A DNA stretch of 64,000 nucleotides from the NCBI RefSeq assembly GCF_002155685.1, contig NZ_MUYK01000001.1, positions 62,001 through 126,000 of the forward strand, given 5' to 3'. The stretch comes from Erythrobacter colymbi. GTDB lineage: Bacteria; Pseudomonadota; Alphaproteobacteria; Sphingomonadales; Sphingomonadaceae. A model generated the notes under the pieces. It was not told the origin of the DNA, made no database searches, and saw only the letters and a program-made list of their open reading frames with translations. Made by a program: the position numbers and the translations under genes. Positions 1 to 8,953 of this stretch are shown here, piece after piece (within the stretch, counting starts at the first letter, position 1; each line of letters starts with the position of its first letter).

Positions 1-330
1 CTCAAGCATTCCTATGGCCCTGCGGTGTGGAGCCTGCCGGGCGGCGGGCTCGGCCGGGGCGAGGATCCGCTCGAGGCCGCCCGCCGCGAGGTGCGCGAGG
101 AACTCGGCGTGGAACTGGCGCGGATCGAGCCGGTCGGCGTGATCGAGGAGGAGCTGTCCGGCTCGCCCCACACCGCGCACATCTTCGCAGGCGTCTGCGA
201 TCGCCAGCCCCGACCCGACCGCCGCGAGGTACTGGAGGCGCGGTTCTTCCCCTCTCACTCGCTCCCCGAGCCACTGGGCCGCACCACCCGCAACCGCATC
301 TCGGTGTGGCGGGCGAGGGGCGTGGGTTGA
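1..330 (+). CDS. Nudix hydrolase, C-terminal part (5' end outside window)
   Basis: The open frame enters from the left edge, so the true start is missing. The visible 109 residues contain a full Nudix box: GGG, then E about six residues later, then REVREELGV, matching the GX5EX7REUXEEXGU pattern. The two glutamates of REVREE bind the catalytic metal in this family. Nudix enzymes hydrolyse nucleoside diphosphates linked to another moiety; the substrate cannot be told from this fragment. The gene ends at a TGA just before a palindromic repeat. Confidence 0.85.
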   Translation, partial: LKHSYGPAVWSLPGGGLGRGEDPLEAARREVREELGVELARIEPVGVIEEELSGSPHTAHIFAGVCDRQPRPDRREVLEARFFPSHSLPEPLGRTTRNRISVWRARGVG

Positions 331-338
331 TCCTAATC

Positions 339-471
339 TCCCCTCCTCTTCAGAGGAGGGGCTGGGGGTGGTGGCGCGGCGCGTCAGCGTCGCGCGTGCC
401 ATACGGCACCACCCCGCTGCGACTAGCGAGCAAGCTCGCAAGTCTCGCGACCCTCCTCTAAAGAGGAGGGC
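339..471. repeat. Composite palindromic intergenic repeat (family A, copy 1)
   Basis: Two short hairpins, cccctcctct/agaggagggg at about 340-361 and ccctcctct/agaggaggg at 451-470, bracket a spacer. The spacer contains accaccccgctgcgact and gcgagcaagctcgcaagtctcgc. Read on the minus strand, the same order of motifs (hairpin, gcgagactt, agtcgcagcggggtgg, ccaccccc, hairpin) recurs at 42885-43008. It is a dispersed element and not a gene. Confidence 0.75.
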
Positions 472-481
472 GAAACCGGGC

Positions 482-1612
482 TCACAGCAGCCGAAGCTGC
501 GCTTCATCCCTGGCCGGCTTGTCGTCCTCCGCGCCCTCCAGCCCCGACAGCGTCAGCCCCATCAGCCGGATCGGCCCGCGCAAGGGTAACTCGGCCTCCA
601 GTAGCGCGCGGGCGAGCCGGGCGAACTCCTCGCGCCCGTTCACGTAATCCGGCAGCGAGGTCGCGCGGGTCATGATCTGGAAATCGGTGAACTTCATCTT
701 GAGCGTCACCGTCCGCCCCCGCGCCTGCGCCGCCTCGATGCGCTCCCACACGATGGCGATGATGTTCTCGAGCGTCTCGCGCAAGGCGGCGCCGCTGCCG
801 ATGTCCTCCGAGAACGTCCGCTCTCCGCCGACCGATTTACGGATGCGATGCGCGGCGACCGGGCGCAGGTCGATGCCTCTCGCCGCGCGGAACAGGTAGT
901 CCGCCATGCTGCCGAAATGCTGGCGCAGGAAGGCGATGTCCTTGGCTGCGAGGTCCGCGCCGGTCGCGATGCCGAGCTTCTGCATCCGCTCCTCGGCCTT
1001 GGGGCCGACCCCGTGGAACCGCCGGATCGGCAGCCCCGCGACGAACTGCGCCCCCTCGCCCGGGCGGATCACGCACAGGCCATCGGGCTTGTTCTGGTCG
1101 CTCGCGAGCTTGGCGAGGAACTTGTTGTAGCTCACCCCCGCGCTCGCGGTCAGCCGGGTCTTGGCGCGGATTTCCTGCCGGATCAGCTCGGCGATCCGGG
1201 TCGCGCTGCCGATGCCGAGGCGGTCGTCGGTGACGTCGAGATAGGCTTCGTCGAGGCTCAGCGGCTCGATCACCGGGGTGTAGTGCTCGAACACCCGGCG
1301 GATCTGGCGGCTCGCCTCCTTGTAGGCATCGAAGCGCGGGCGCACGAAGATCAGCTCGGGGCACAGGCGCTGCGCCGTGACCGAGGGCATGGCGCTCCTC
1401 ACCCCAAACTTGCGCGCCTCGTAGCTCGCCGCCGCGACCACCCCGCGCCCGCCCGCTCCGCCGACCGCGACGGGCTTGCCCTTCAATTCCGGATTGTCGC
1501 GCTGTTCGACGCTGGCGAAGAAGGCATCCATGTCGACATGGATGATCTTGCGCAGCCCCAGCTCGCCCGCGCGCGCATCATCGCCGGTATCTGACGGAGC
1601 CCGATCACTCAT
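482..1612 (-). CDS. dinB: DNA polymerase IV (Y-family translesion polymerase)
   Basis: This 376-aa protein copies damaged or distorted templates at low fidelity. The catalytic core is visible: HVDMDAFFASVE (metal ligand D27) and the SLDEAYLD motif (D121, E122). A steric-gate region and RSAMP finger segment follow the family pattern. The C terminus ends in QLRLL, which fits the QLxL(F/L) beta-clamp binding peptide. The ATG at 1612 was chosen over an upstream in-frame start at 1663 because family members begin shortly before the HVDMD motif. It is divergent from the MFS gene, and the 127-bp gap presumably holds both promoters. No LexA box was recognised. Confidence 0.95.
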   Translation of the reverse strand: MSDRAPSDTGDDARAGELGLRKIIHVDMDAFFASVEQRDNPELKGKPVAVGGAGGRGVVAAASYEARKFGVRSAMPSVTAQRLCPELIFVRPRFDAYKEASRQIRRVFEHYTPVIEPLSLDEAYLDVTDDRLGIGSATRIAELIRQEIRAKTRLTASAGVSYNKFLAKLASDQNKPDGLCVIRPGEGAQFVAGLPIRRFHGVGPKAEERMQKLGIATGADLAAKDIAFLRQHFGSMADYLFRAARGIDLRPVAAHRIRKSVGGERTFSEDIGSGAALRETLENIIAIVWERIEAAQARGRTVTLKMKFTDFQIMTRATSLPDYVNGREEFARLARALLEAELPLRGPIRLMGLTLSGLEGAEDDKPARDEAQLRLL

Positions 1613-1739
1613 GCCTTGCAAATAGAACCTTGCATCGCCTGAAGGAACTGTTGCTGGAACCATTCACTCCAGATGCCATTTTGTGCAGATGCGAAAAGAA
1701 CAGTGGTCTTCCGGCGAGCCGATGGGCAAGGGGCCCGCG

Positions 1740-2999
1740 ATGGCAACCTCTCTCGCCTCCCCTCCTGCCGCGAATCCGTCCGCCCGCAAGGCGCTGGGTG
1801 AGCGCGAGCTGATGTGGATGATGGCGATGCTGATGGCGCTCAATGCCTTCGGGATCGACGCGATTCTCCCCGCGCTCGATTCGCTCGCCGCCGATCTTGC
1901 GGTGCCGGGCAACGACCGGCAGTTCGTGATCGGCGTGTTCCTGCTCACCGGCGGCATCGGCTCGCTGGTGCCGGGCGCGCTGGCCGACCGCTTCGGACGG
2001 CGGCCGATCCTGCTGGGCTCGGTCGCGATCTACATCGTCCTCTCGCTGCTCTGCGCGCTCGCGCCGAGCTATGACGCGCTGATCGCGGTGCGCGCGGTGC
2101 AGGGCTTCTTCGCCGCCGGGATCGTCGCCCTGCCGCCCGCGATCATCCGCGACCGCGTGGGCGGCGACAAGATGGCGCGGATGATGAGCCTCATCTTCGT
2201 GATCTTCCTGATGGTCCCCGCGATTGCGCCCACCATCGGCGAGGGCATCCTCCAGACCTTCGGCAGCTGGCGCGCGATCTTCGCCGCGATGGTGGGTCTC
2301 GGCCTGCTGATGGGCACCTGGGTCTTCATCCGCCTGCCTGAAAGCCTGACCGAGGCGAACCGCCAGCCGATCGAGGTGCGCCGCATCGCCCGCAACATGG
2401 GCCGCGCGCTCACTCTGCCGAGCACCTTCGGCTACGTGATCGGTTCCGCATTGGTGTTCGGCGCGCTGTTCGGCTTCATCAATTCCTCGCAGCAGCTCAT
2501 CACCGAGACCTTCGGCGCGGGCGACATCTTCCCCAAGGTCTTCGCGATCTGCGCCGGATCGATGGCGCTGGCCAGCTGGTCGAACTCGCGCATCGTCGAG
2601 CGGTTCGGCGCGCGGCGGGTGAGCCACACCGCTCTGTTCGGTTTCATCGCCGTGAGCGCGGCACAGGTGATGTTCGCCTTCCAGCCCGAAGAGAGCCTGT
2701 GGCAGTTCGTGCCCCTGATGGCGATCAACATGGCGCTGCTCGGCTTCATCGGCAGCAATTTCGGCGCGATCGCGATGAACCCCTTCTTCGAGACCGCCGG
2801 TGCGGCAAGCAGCGCGCACGGCTTCGTGCGCATGACCATGGCCTCGCTGCTGGGCGGGGCGATCGGCTACGCCTTCGACGGCACCGCGCGCCCGCTGGCG
2901 CTCGCGCTGCTGGCAAGCGGCCTTGCCTGCCTTGCTCTGGTGCTGTGGAGCGAGAAGGGCAAGCTGTTCGGTCCGTCGGATGCGGAGCTTTCGCGCTAA
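1740..2999 (+). CDS. MFS drug-resistance transporter, Bcr/CflA type
   Basis: This is a polytopic inner-membrane protein of about 419 aa with about 12 hydrophobic segments. The loop after TM2 carries the MFS motif A (GALADRFGRRPILL), and a central hydrophilic loop (RLPESLTEANR) is typical of Bcr/CflA proton-driven multidrug exporters. The substrate is unknown. The start at 1740 has an aagggg Shine-Dalgarno; in-frame ATGs at 1722 and 1683 are alternatives. The gene is divergent from dinB and followed directly by a palindromic repeat. Confidence 0.85.
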   Translation: MATSLASPPAANPSARKALGERELMWMMAMLMALNAFGIDAILPALDSLAADLAVPGNDRQFVIGVFLLTGGIGSLVPGALADRFGRRPILLGSVAIYIVLSLLCALAPSYDALIAVRAVQGFFAAGIVALPPAIIRDRVGGDKMARMMSLIFVIFLMVPAIAPTIGEGILQTFGSWRAIFAAMVGLGLLMGTWVFIRLPESLTEANRQPIEVRRIARNMGRALTLPSTFGYVIGSALVFGALFGFINSSQQLITETFGAGDIFPKVFAICAGSMALASWSNSRIVERFGARRVSHTALFGFIAVSAAQVMFAFQPEESLWQFVPLMAINMALLGFIGSNFGAIAMNPFFETAGAASSAHGFVRMTMASLLGGAIGYAFDGTARPLALALLASGLACLALVLWSEKGKLFGPSDAELSR

Positions 3000-3008
3000 G
3001 CCCCTTGC

Positions 3009-3111
3009 TCGTCATTGCGAGGAGCGATGCGACGCGGCAATCCATCGTCCGCCGTCACCCGGCCGCACCATCGGTTCATGAATTGCTTCGCCGGCGGCTC
3101 GCAATGACGAA
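3009..3111. repeat. Palindromic repeat, 'gtcattgcgag' family (copy 1)
   Basis: The element begins cgtcattgcgag and ends ctcgcaatgacga, so its ends are inverted repeats. Inside are gcggcaatccat and the partly complementary gaattgcttcg. It lies between two convergent genes, where it could form a large cruciform or a bidirectional terminator. Related copies occur at 4684-4788, 7301-7407 and 58311-58413. Confidence 0.8.
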
Positions 3112-3113
3112 GT

Positions 3114-4667
3114 CTAGGCGTCCACCCCAAGCCTCCGCCACGCCAGCCCCGCGAACTCGCATAGCAGTGGTCGCGTATCGCGCGGGTCGATGATGTCCTC
3201 GACATTGAAGCGCTCGGCGCTGCGGAAGGGCGAGGTTACCTTCGCCAGCCTTGCGCGGATTTCTTCCAGCAGCGCTTCGGGATCGTCTGCGGCTTCCAAC
3301 TCCGACTTGTAGGCGACTTCCAAGCCGCCCGCGATTGGGAGCGAGCCCCAGTCGCCGCTCGGCCAGCAATAGCGGTATTGATACCGCTCGGCATTGCTCA
3401 TGGCGCTCCCGGCGATACCATAGGCCCGGCGCAGGACGACGCTGGCGAGCGGCACCGTCGCCCGGTAGATCGCGTTCATCGCATTGACGCCGTAGCGGAT
3501 CGTCCCCGCCATTTCCGCCTCGCGCCCGATCATGAAGCCGGGGTTGTCGACGAGGTGGACGATCGGCAGGCGGAACTGGTCGGCGAGCCTTACGAACCGC
3601 TCGACCTTCTCGGACGTCTTGGCCTCCCACGATCCGCCGAGGTAGCTGGGGTCGGAGGCGATGACGAAGACCGGCCAGCCATCGAGCCGCGCCAATGCGG
3701 TGATCGCCGCGCGGCCCCAGTGCTTGCCGATCTCGAACACGGTGCCGTGGTCGAAGACATGATCGAGACAGCGGCGCATCGAATAGACCTGCTTCTCCTC
3801 GCGCGGGACGAGGGAGAGCAGTGCTTCCTCGCGCCGGTCGGCAGGGTCGCCGGTTTCGATGCGGCGGGCGGGCTGGCCGACATATTCGGGCATGAAGCTC
3901 AGGAAATGCCGCGCCCGGGCGAAGGCCTCGGCTTCGCTGGCGACCTCGTCATCGACCACGCCGTTGCGGGTGTGGATCGCGCTGCCGCCGAGGGCCTCCT
4001 TGGCCTCCTCATGATTGGCCGCGCCGCCCTTGTAGGCGTCCCCCAGCCCGTCGACCACCGCAGGCCCCGCCGCGAAGATCTGCGAGAGGCCCTTCACCAT
4101 GACCGAATAGTGGCTCGCGACCGTCCGCGCCGCGCCGAGACCTGCCGTGGGGCCAAGCGCTAGCGCCACCACCGGCACGGTGTCGAGATTGGTCACCACT
4201 TCGCCCCAGCCGGGCACCGCGGGGATATAGGTCGCGCCGATCTGCTCGAGCGTCTTGACCGAGCCGCCGCCGCCCGTCCCGTCGATCATGCGGACGATGG
4301 GCATCTTGAGCTGGTGCGCCATCATCTCGGCCTGCACCATCTTGCGCGCGATCCCCGCGTCCGCCGCGCCGCCGCGGATGGTGAAATCGTCGGCGGTCGC
4401 GACCACGGGGCGGCCATTGATCAGCGCCTTGCCGAAGAGGAAGGGGGCGGGGGTGACGCCTTGCAGATCACCGTTGGCGTCATACTTGGCGCTGCCTGCG
4501 ATCTTGCCGATCTCGCGGAAGGAGCCCTCGTCCACCAGCGCCGCGAGCCGCGCGCGGGCATCCATCTTACCCCGCCCATGCTGGCGCGCCACCTTGTCCG
4601 CGCCGCCCATCTGCTCGGCCAGCGCCTCGCGGCGGCGCAGTTCTTCGAGTTCCTTGGCCCAGGTCAT
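3114..4667 (-). CDS. Acyl-CoA carboxylase, carboxyltransferase (beta) subunit
   Basis: This 517-aa protein has the two-lobed crotonase-like carboxyltransferase fold of propionyl-, methylcrotonyl- and geranyl-CoA carboxylase beta subunits. Visible markers are the N-terminal R..LVDEGSF segment, the GTGGGGSV and GPTAGLGAART glycine-rich acyl-CoA/biotin pocket loops, and the C-terminal lobe with DNPGFMIG. It accepts CO2 from carboxybiotin on the partner subunit encoded at 4891-6792. Substrate specificity cannot be settled by eye, so no symbol is given. The two subunit genes are co-oriented but separated by about 220 bp of palindromic repeats, which is unusual for an obligate complex and may attenuate transcription. 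Confidence 0.9.
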   Translation of the reverse strand: MTWAKELEELRRREALAEQMGGADKVARQHGRGKMDARARLAALVDEGSFREIGKIAGSAKYDANGDLQGVTPAPFLFGKALINGRPVVATADDFTIRGGAADAGIARKMVQAEMMAHQLKMPIVRMIDGTGGGGSVKTLEQIGATYIPAVPGWGEVVTNLDTVPVVALALGPTAGLGAARTVASHYSVMVKGLSQIFAAGPAVVDGLGDAYKGGAANHEEAKEALGGSAIHTRNGVVDDEVASEAEAFARARHFLSFMPEYVGQPARRIETGDPADRREEALLSLVPREEKQVYSMRRCLDHVFDHGTVFEIGKHWGRAAITALARLDGWPVFVIASDPSYLGGSWEAKTSEKVERFVRLADQFRLPIVHLVDNPGFMIGREAEMAGTIRYGVNAMNAIYRATVPLASVVLRRAYGIAGSAMSNAERYQYRYCWPSGDWGSLPIAGGLEVAYKSELEAADDPEALLEEIRARLAKVTSPFRSAERFNVEDIIDPRDTRPLLCEFAGLAWRRLGVDA

Positions 4668-4683
4668 TCCCTCTCCCCAACCC

Positions 4684-4788
4684 TCGTCATTGCGAGGCGC
4701 CGCAGGCGACGCGGCAATCCATCTCCGGACGGTGCGCCCTGTAGTGAGGTCAGGTGATGGATTGCTTCGCTCACGCTCGCAATGACGA
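4684..4788. repeat. Palindromic repeat, 'gtcattgcgag' family (copy 2)
   Basis: Terminal inverted repeats are cgtcattgcgagg and the complementary cgctcgcaatgacg. The interior gcggcaatccat and gatggattgcttcgc match copy 1. It lies between the two acyl-CoA carboxylase subunit genes. Confidence 0.8.
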
Positions 4789-4805
4789 AAAGAGGGTGAC
4801 CCCTA

Positions 4806-4890
4806 TCGTCATCCCAGCGGAAGCTGGGACCTAGGGCCTCGTGGTGCTGCGCTTGCTGCCCTAGGCCCCAGCTTTCGCTGGGGTGACGGG
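4806..4890. repeat. Palindromic repeat, 'cgtcatcccagc' family
   Basis: cgtcatcccagcggaagctggg is followed by gacctagggc, and the right half reads gccctaggcccc, then agctttcgctggggtgacg. The halves form a long imperfect inverted repeat with nested hairpins. It abuts the stop codon of the biotin carboxylase gene and could act as its terminator. A related element is at 47358-47433. Confidence 0.75.
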
Positions 4891-6792
4891 TTATTCCGAA
4901 GCAGGCACCACCCGGCACAGCACCGCCTCGACCTGCACCTGCCCGCCCGCGCTGACGGCCAGCCCCTCGACCACCCCGTCGAAGGGCGCGGCAAGAGCGT
5001 GTTCCATCTTCATCGCCTCGAGCACCATGAGCCGCTGCCCGGCGGTGACCGTCTGCCCCTCGGCGACATCGACCGCGATGACCTTGCCCGGCATTGGAGC
5101 GATGATGGCGCCGTCGGCGGCGGAGGCTGCTCCCGACCCTCGAATATCCTTCCGAAATTCGAAGTAGAGGCCCTCGTCAAATATGGCGACAGTCTCACCG
5201 GTGACGTAATGCAGAACTGCGTTGTCACGCTTGAAACTCTTGCGATCAATCAGCTTGCTTTCCGAGCCGTGGTAGAGAACCACGGTCTCACGCGACGGCG
5301 CGTTTAACCGCAGGCCCGTTCCCATCCCTTCGCGTTCCGTGTCGTCAACTCCGTCGAGATAAAGCCGCGCAGCCATTTCCCAATGGGCATCCGCAGGCTC
5401 CATCTTCGGAATGAGGGCATCCTCATTGTCCTGAATGAAGGATGTCGTGAGCTTGGCGTCATAGAAATCGTCATGCTCAAGCGCGTTGCCGAGGAACGGG
5501 GCGTTCGAACGAACCGGCCAGATTTCGGTCAGCCGCGTCAGTGAAGCCAAATTCTCGATAGCGATTTCACGCGTGCTGCCATGCGCCACCAGCTTTGCGA
5601 TCATCGGATCGTAGAAGGGCGAGACGGTGTCACCTTGCTCGACACCCGTTTCGATCCTGATCTTTGCATCGGGCCAGAGATCGAGGTGGTCTTGATTGAG
5701 GTCCAGCCACTCCAACCGCCCCGTGCTCGGCAAGAACCCCTTCGCCGGGTCCTCCGCATAGAGCCGCGCCTCGATCGCGTGGCCGTTGATCTTGAGGTCT
5801 TCCTGCTTGAGCGGGATCGGCTCTCCGCTCGCGACGCGCAGTTGCCATTCGACCAGATCGACTCCGGTGATCTCCTCGGTGACGGGGTGCTCCACCTGAA
5901 GCCGGGTGTTCATCTCCATGAAGAAGATGCGGTCGGCGCGCAGGCCCTCGCTGGCATCGGCGATGAATTCGATCGTGCCTGCGCCCTCGTAATCGACCGC
6001 CTTGGCCGCGCGCACGGCGGCGGCGCAGATCGCTTCGCGGGTCGCTTCGTCCATGCCGGGGGCGGGGGCTTCCTCGATCACCTTCTGGTGGCGCCGCTGC
6101 AATGAGCAGTCGCGCTCGAACAGGTGGACGACGTTGCCGTGGCTGTCGCCGAAGACCTGTACCTCGATATGGCGTGGCGAGGTGATCCACTTTTCCAGCA
6201 GCACCTCATCATTGCCGAAGCTGGCCTTGGCCTCGCGGCGGCAGGATTCCAGAGCAGCCACGAAATCCTCGGGCGCATCGACCTTGCGCATCCCCTTGCC
6301 GCCGCCGCCCGCGACGGCCTTGATAAGCACGGGGTAGCCGATCGCCCCGGCCTCCTTGGTGAGGCGCTCGACCGACTGGTCCGAACCGTCATAGCCCGGC
6401 GTCACCGGCACGCCCGCCGCGCGCATCAGCTGCTTGGCCGCGTCCTTCAGACCCATCGCGCGGATGCTCGAGGGCTTGGGGCCGACCCAGATCAGGCCTG
6501 CATCCAGCACGGCCTGTGCGAAGTCGGCGTTCTCCGAGAGGAAGCCGTAACCGGGGTGGATCGCATCCGCCCCGGTCTGCTTGGCTGCCGCGATGATCTT
6601 CGCGCCCACCAGATAGCTTTCGGCCGCGGGCGAGGGGCCGATGTGCACCGCCTCGTCGGCGCTGCGCACATGCAGCGCCTTGGCGTCGGCGTCGGAATAG
6701 ACCGCGACCGTCGCCACGCCCATCGCGCGCGCGGTGCGCATGATCCGGCAGGCGATCTCGCCGCGGTTGGCGATCAGGAGCTTGGTGATCAT
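4891..6792 (-). CDS. Acyl-CoA carboxylase, biotin carboxylase/biotin carrier (alpha) subunit
   Basis: This 633-aa subunit carboxylates its own biotin with ATP and bicarbonate. The order is: N-terminal biotin-carboxylase domain (KLLIANRGEIACRI), ATP-grasp domain with the glycine loop GGGGKGM and the catalytic NTRLQVEHPVTE stretch, a middle linker domain, and a C-terminal biotinyl domain with EAMKMEH, biotin attachment at Lys595. The ATG at 6792 overlaps the stop of the upstream gene as ATGA, so translation is probably coupled. The linker region (about 5150-5550) is visibly less GC-rich than the rest, as expected for its poorly conserved domain. Confidence 0.93.
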   Translation of the reverse strand: MITKLLIANRGEIACRIMRTARAMGVATVAVYSDADAKALHVRSADEAVHIGPSPAAESYLVGAKIIAAAKQTGADAIHPGYGFLSENADFAQAVLDAGLIWVGPKPSSIRAMGLKDAAKQLMRAAGVPVTPGYDGSDQSVERLTKEAGAIGYPVLIKAVAGGGGKGMRKVDAPEDFVAALESCRREAKASFGNDEVLLEKWITSPRHIEVQVFGDSHGNVVHLFERDCSLQRRHQKVIEEAPAPGMDEATREAICAAAVRAAKAVDYEGAGTIEFIADASEGLRADRIFFMEMNTRLQVEHPVTEEITGVDLVEWQLRVASGEPIPLKQEDLKINGHAIEARLYAEDPAKGFLPSTGRLEWLDLNQDHLDLWPDAKIRIETGVEQGDTVSPFYDPMIAKLVAHGSTREIAIENLASLTRLTEIWPVRSNAPFLGNALEHDDFYDAKLTTSFIQDNEDALIPKMEPADAHWEMAARLYLDGVDDTEREGMGTGLRLNAPSRETVVLYHGSESKLIDRKSFKRDNAVLHYVTGETVAIFDEGLYFEFRKDIRGSGAASAADGAIIAPMPGKVIAVDVAEGQTVTAGQRLMVLEAMKMEHALAAPFDGVVEGLAVSAGGQVQVEAVLCRVVPASE

Positions 6793-7277
6793 TGTGCCGG
6801 TGCCTCCGGCGCGCCGAGGCGCTCGCATTCGCTGGCGGGCTCCATCGTGAAGCTGGTGTTGGCGACTTTCCACACACCCTCGCGCTTCACGAGGCTGAGC
6901 GAGTCGATCCCGCAATGCGTGGTCTTGCCCCCCGCCATGAAGCGATACGGCCCCCACACCTGCGCCATGTCGCCATCGACCAGCACGGTTGAGTAGACCA
7001 TCCCCTCCCACAATCCGGGCGGGGACTTGAGCCAGTTCTGAAGGTGCTGCGCGACCGGAACGACGATCACCTCGGGCGCGGCGGGGTCCATCCGGTCGTG
7101 GATGTAGATCATGCCGGCCGGGTCCATCGTCGCGGCGAGCGCGGTCTTGTCGGGACTGGCGAGCGCGGTGAAGAACGCCTCGGCGGCGGCGATGACGTCG
7201 GCCTGTTCCTTGGCGGTGTCCTGTGCGGCGAGCGGCGCGGCGGCGAGGGAGGCGGCGGCTGTGAGAAGGATTTTCAT
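6789..7277 (-). CDS. Exported NTF2-like (SnoaL/DUF4440-type) protein
   Basis: The protein is 162 aa, with an N-terminal signal peptide (MKILLTAAASLAAAPLAAQ, cleavage likely after AAQ). The mature part has an NTF2-like cone-fold pattern: an initial helix with AAAEAFFTALASPD, then hydrophobic strands and W-V-A-N-T-S-F near the end. Such domains often bind small hydrophobic ligands, but no catalytic residues can be assigned. It overlaps the carboxylase alpha gene by 4 bp (ATGA) and is the first gene of that unit. A functional link to acyl-CoA metabolism is only inferred from this coupling. Confidence 0.7.
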   Translation of the reverse strand: MKILLTAAASLAAAPLAAQDTAKEQADVIAAAEAFFTALASPDKTALAATMDPAGMIYIHDRMDPAAPEVIVVPVAQHLQNWLKSPPGLWEGMVYSTVLVDGDMAQVWGPYRFMAGGKTTHCGIDSLSLVKREGVWKVANTSFTMEPASECERLGAPEAPAQ

Positions 7278-7300
7278 ACCGCCTCGCTAGCCCACATTCT

Positions 7301-7407
7301 TCGTCATTGCGAGCCGCAGGCGAAGCAATCCATCGACTAACCTCGCGTCCCGCACGACCGCAATGTCGTGGATTGCCGCGTCGCCTTCGGCTCCTCGCAT
7401 TGACGAG
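7301..7407. repeat. Palindromic repeat, 'gtcattgcgag' family (copy 3)
   Basis: Starts tcgtcattgcgagccgcagg and ends ctcctcgcattgacgag. The interior cgaagcaatccat and gtggattgccgcg are inverted relative to each other. It lies between the 3' end of crtB and the promoter of the NTF2-like gene. Confidence 0.8.
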
Positions 7408-7409
7408 GT

Positions 7410-8363
7410 TTAGCCCTTAGGCCGGTAATCCGCGATGCCCCAGTGGATCCCGCCCTCGGGCATCTTCTCGCGGTTGAGCACAGCCGAAAGGAACGCCCGC
7501 ACGCCGTAGAGCGCCTTCTCGCCGCGGGGCACATAGGTGCGGCTGTTCCACGCCTCGGGCCCGCGGGCGCGGACCTTGCGGCCGATCGCGCCGTAGATGC
7601 GCGCGGCCGAGAGCACCGCCCAGCGGCTGCGGAAGGGGAGCTTGGCCGCGCCCACCCGCGCCGCCGCCTCGTGCTTCTCCACCAGAGCCACCAGCCGTGC
7701 GGCCATTTCGGCGAGTTCCTTGCGGTGATGCGGCTTGGTGTGCTGGCCGGGCTCGATGTCCTGCTCGACCAGCCACTCGACCGGCAGATAGCAGCGCCCG
7801 GCCGCGTCATCCTCGACGATGTCGCGGGCGATGTTGGAAAGCTGGAAGGCGAGGCCGAGATCGTTCGCGCGGTCGAGCGTCTCCTGATCCTGCGGCGAGA
7901 CGCCCATCACCACCGCCATCATCACGCCGACCGCCCCCGCGACATGGTAGCAGTAGCGCAGCATGTCGGCCTCGGTGCGCGGGCGCCAGTCTTCGGCGTC
8001 CAATTGGAATCCGGCGATTACGTCCTCGGCCATCTGCGGGGTGAGGCCGACTTCGGCCGCGACCACGCCGAGCGCGTCGAAGGCCGGATCGCCCGTCGGC
8101 TGGCCTTCGAAGGCGAGGGCGGTGAGGCGGCGGATGTGGGCGAGGCGGTCGGCGAGATCGCTCTGGTCGCCCAGTTCGCCGCCCAGTTCCTGGTTGTCGG
8201 CGATGTCGTCGGCGCGGCGGCACCAGGCGTAGAGCAGCCAGGCGCGCTCGCGGGTCTCCTTGTCGAACAGCCGCGCGGCCGCCGAGAAGCTCTGCGAGCC
8301 GTGCTTGATCGTCAGCCGCGCATGCTCGACCAGCGCGGCGCGGGTGGCTGCATCGACCGCCAT
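7410..8363 (-). CDS. crtB: Phytoene synthase
   Basis: This 317-aa enzyme condenses two geranylgeranyl diphosphates to phytoene, the first committed carotenoid step. Both aspartate-rich Mg-diphosphate motifs are present: DDIAD (residues 52-56) and DIVED (181-185), with the conserved CYLP after the second. The ATG at 8363 follows the LOG gene stop by 8 bp, so it is the last gene of the operon crtY-crtI-DUF559-LOG-crtB. Longer upstream in-frame extensions overlap LOG and have no family resemblance. No GGPP synthase (crtE) is present in the window. Confidence 0.93.
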   Translation of the reverse strand: MAVDAATRAALVEHARLTIKHGSQSFSAAARLFDKETRERAWLLYAWCRRADDIADNQELGGELGDQSDLADRLAHIRRLTALAFEGQPTGDPAFDALGVVAAEVGLTPQMAEDVIAGFQLDAEDWRPRTEADMLRYCYHVAGAVGVMMAVVMGVSPQDQETLDRANDLGLAFQLSNIARDIVEDDAAGRCYLPVEWLVEQDIEPGQHTKPHHRKELAEMAARLVALVEKHEAAARVGAAKLPFRSRWAVLSAARIYGAIGRKVRARGPEAWNSRTYVPRGEKALYGVRAFLSAVLNREKMPEGGIHWGIADYRPKG

Positions 8364-8371
8364 GCGCGTGC

Positions 8372-8953
8372 CTACAGCTCCTCGGCCTTCATGCGGAAGA
8401 TCGGGGTGTGGGGCACATAGGCGGCCATCTTCTCCAAGAGATCGGGGCAGGTCTCGGCCGCGATCAGGATGTTCTGGTGCGCAGGGCGCACGAAGCCGAC
8501 CTCGGCCATCTTGGCGTTGAAGGCGAGCAGGTGGTCGTAGAAGCCGAAAGCATTGAGCAGGCCCACGGGCTTGGAGTGGTAGCCCAGCTGCGACCAGCTC
8601 ATCGCCTCCCACAGCTCGTCCATCGTGCCCACCCCGCCGGGGATGGTGACGAAGCCGTCCGACAGGTCGGTGAAGCGCTGCTTGCGCTCGTGCATGCCCG
8701 AGACGGTGACGAGTTCGTCGCAATCGTGGTTGGCGACTTCGGCCTTCACCAGATGCTCGGGGATGATGCCGATCACCTCGCCGCCATTGTCCTTGGCACC
8801 CTTGGCGACCGCGCCCATCAGGCCAAGCTTGCCCCCGCCATAGACGAGGCCGATGCCCCGGCGGGCAAGCTCCGCGCCGACATCATGGGCGAGCTGGATG
8901 TAACGCGGATCCTCGGGCGAGGCCGAGCCGCAATAGACAGCGAGGCGTTTCAT
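8372..8953 (-). CDS. LOG-family nucleoside-5'-monophosphate phosphoribohydrolase (TIGR00730 type)
   Basis: The protein is 193 aa, with the Rossmann-like LOG fold. The signature PGGVGTMDE spans residues 105-113, with the catalytic glutamate at 113, and YGGGKLGLMG at 38-47 binds phosphate. Characterised members hydrolyse cytokinin-riboside monophosphate or other purine/pyrimidine 5'-monophosphates, releasing the free base; some are annotated as lysine-decarboxylase-like by mistake. It is embedded in the carotenoid operon between crtI and crtB. Its start overlaps the DUF559 stop as ATGA. A role in pigment synthesis is not indicated by its chemistry. Confidence 0.85.
   Translation of the reverse strand: MKRLAVYCGSASPEDPRYIQLAHDVGAELARRGIGLVYGGGKLGLMGAVAKGAKDNGGEVIGIIPEHLVKAEVANHDCDELVTVSGMHERKQRFTDLSDGFVTIPGGVGTMDELWEAMSWSQLGYHSKPVGLLNAFGFYDHLLAFNAKMAEVGFVRPAHQNILIAAETCPDLLEKMAAYVPHTPIFRMKAEEL

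Noticed and set aside
331-481. Short plus-strand frames over the first repeat (27..461, 368..589)
   Set aside because: They run through palindromic noncoding DNA or oppose the 3' end of dinB, with no homology.
1605-2819. 404-aa minus-strand open frame opposite the MFS gene
   Set aside because: Composition is a codon-shadow pattern (His/Arg/Glu-rich) with no domain; the plus-strand transporter explains the region.
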